From Aedes albopictus (taxonomy: Eukaryota > Arthropoda > Insecta > Diptera > Culicidae), in the NCBI RefSeq assembly GCF_035046485.1, contig NC_085138.1:44365464-44429463 (forward strand): 64,000 nucleotides of DNA. The letters run 5' to 3'. The translations under genes and the position numbers were made by a program. Below the pieces are notes generated by a model that was not told the DNA's origin, searched no databases, and saw only the letters and a program-made list of their open reading frames with translations. The stretch's first letter is position 1. Each line of letters starts with the position of its first letter. Shown in pieces: positions 63,967 to 64,000 of this stretch.

Positions 63967-64000
63967 TAACAGAATCTACCAGTCGAAAACCACTGTAAAG

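Overview
This window is mosquito intergenic DNA, most likely genus Aedes (Ae. aegypti or Ae. albopictus; the sequence alone does not separate them for me). The reasons are tRNA-derived SINEs of the type known from Aedes, a Lian-like non-LTR retrotransposon, RTE-type and R1-type non-LTR elements, many TA-flanked MITEs, and an almost complete lack of ordinary genes. Nearly every long reading frame belongs to a transposable element or is a by-product of a tandem array. I found no convincing intact host gene, only two weak exon candidates (35000-35735 and 63036-63142).

Layout. (1) 1-2637 and 16947-18032, minus strand: one R1/Jockey-type non-LTR element (gag, endonuclease, RT) cut in two. (2) 2638-16946: the 14.3-kb insert that cuts it, with hAT-like 15-bp terminal inverted repeats and an 8-bp target duplication. 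It contains no recognisable transposase, but holds nested MITEs, a 5'-truncated non-LTR copy with a 21-bp target duplication, and a degenerate 24-bp tandem array that is itself interrupted by a TIR element. (3) 18033-22217: a satellite-bearing element (152-bp monomers), foldback MITEs and a TIR element with its own internal tandem array. (4) 22590-34370, plus strand: an RTE-type non-LTR element split by a complete Ty3/gypsy-type LTR retrotransposon (23283-33402, minus strand). The LTR element has two 1523-bp LTRs that look identical, a 4-bp target duplication, primer-binding site, polypurine tract, intact gag and pol, and what looks like a complete -1 frameshift signal. (5) 35000-37395: possible degenerate exons, then a minus-strand copy of the 152-bp satellite element carrying a SINE. 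(6) 37435-45006: a second 24-bp array whose flank was entered by a Lian-like (LOA-type) element, 40350-44824, bounded by an unusually long direct repeat of about 181 bp. (7) 45166-54907: satellites of about 160 and 305 bp, a broken CCTGAGACC-type array, MITEs, an inverted pair of SINEs, a truncated RTE copy and two further SINEs, several with clear target duplications. (8) 55459-60831: the most complete copy of the satellite-bearing element, with nested insertions. (9) 60832-64000: mostly unassigned, a possible spliced exon, and a foldback element nested with another foldback at the right edge.

How the parts relate. The window is a stratigraphy of insertions. Several layers can be verified internally because an undamaged sibling copy, the opposite arm of a palindrome, or an interrupted reading frame shows the empty site. 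The oldest readable layers are the R1-type element, the RTE element and the tandem arrays. The youngest is the LTR retrotransposon.
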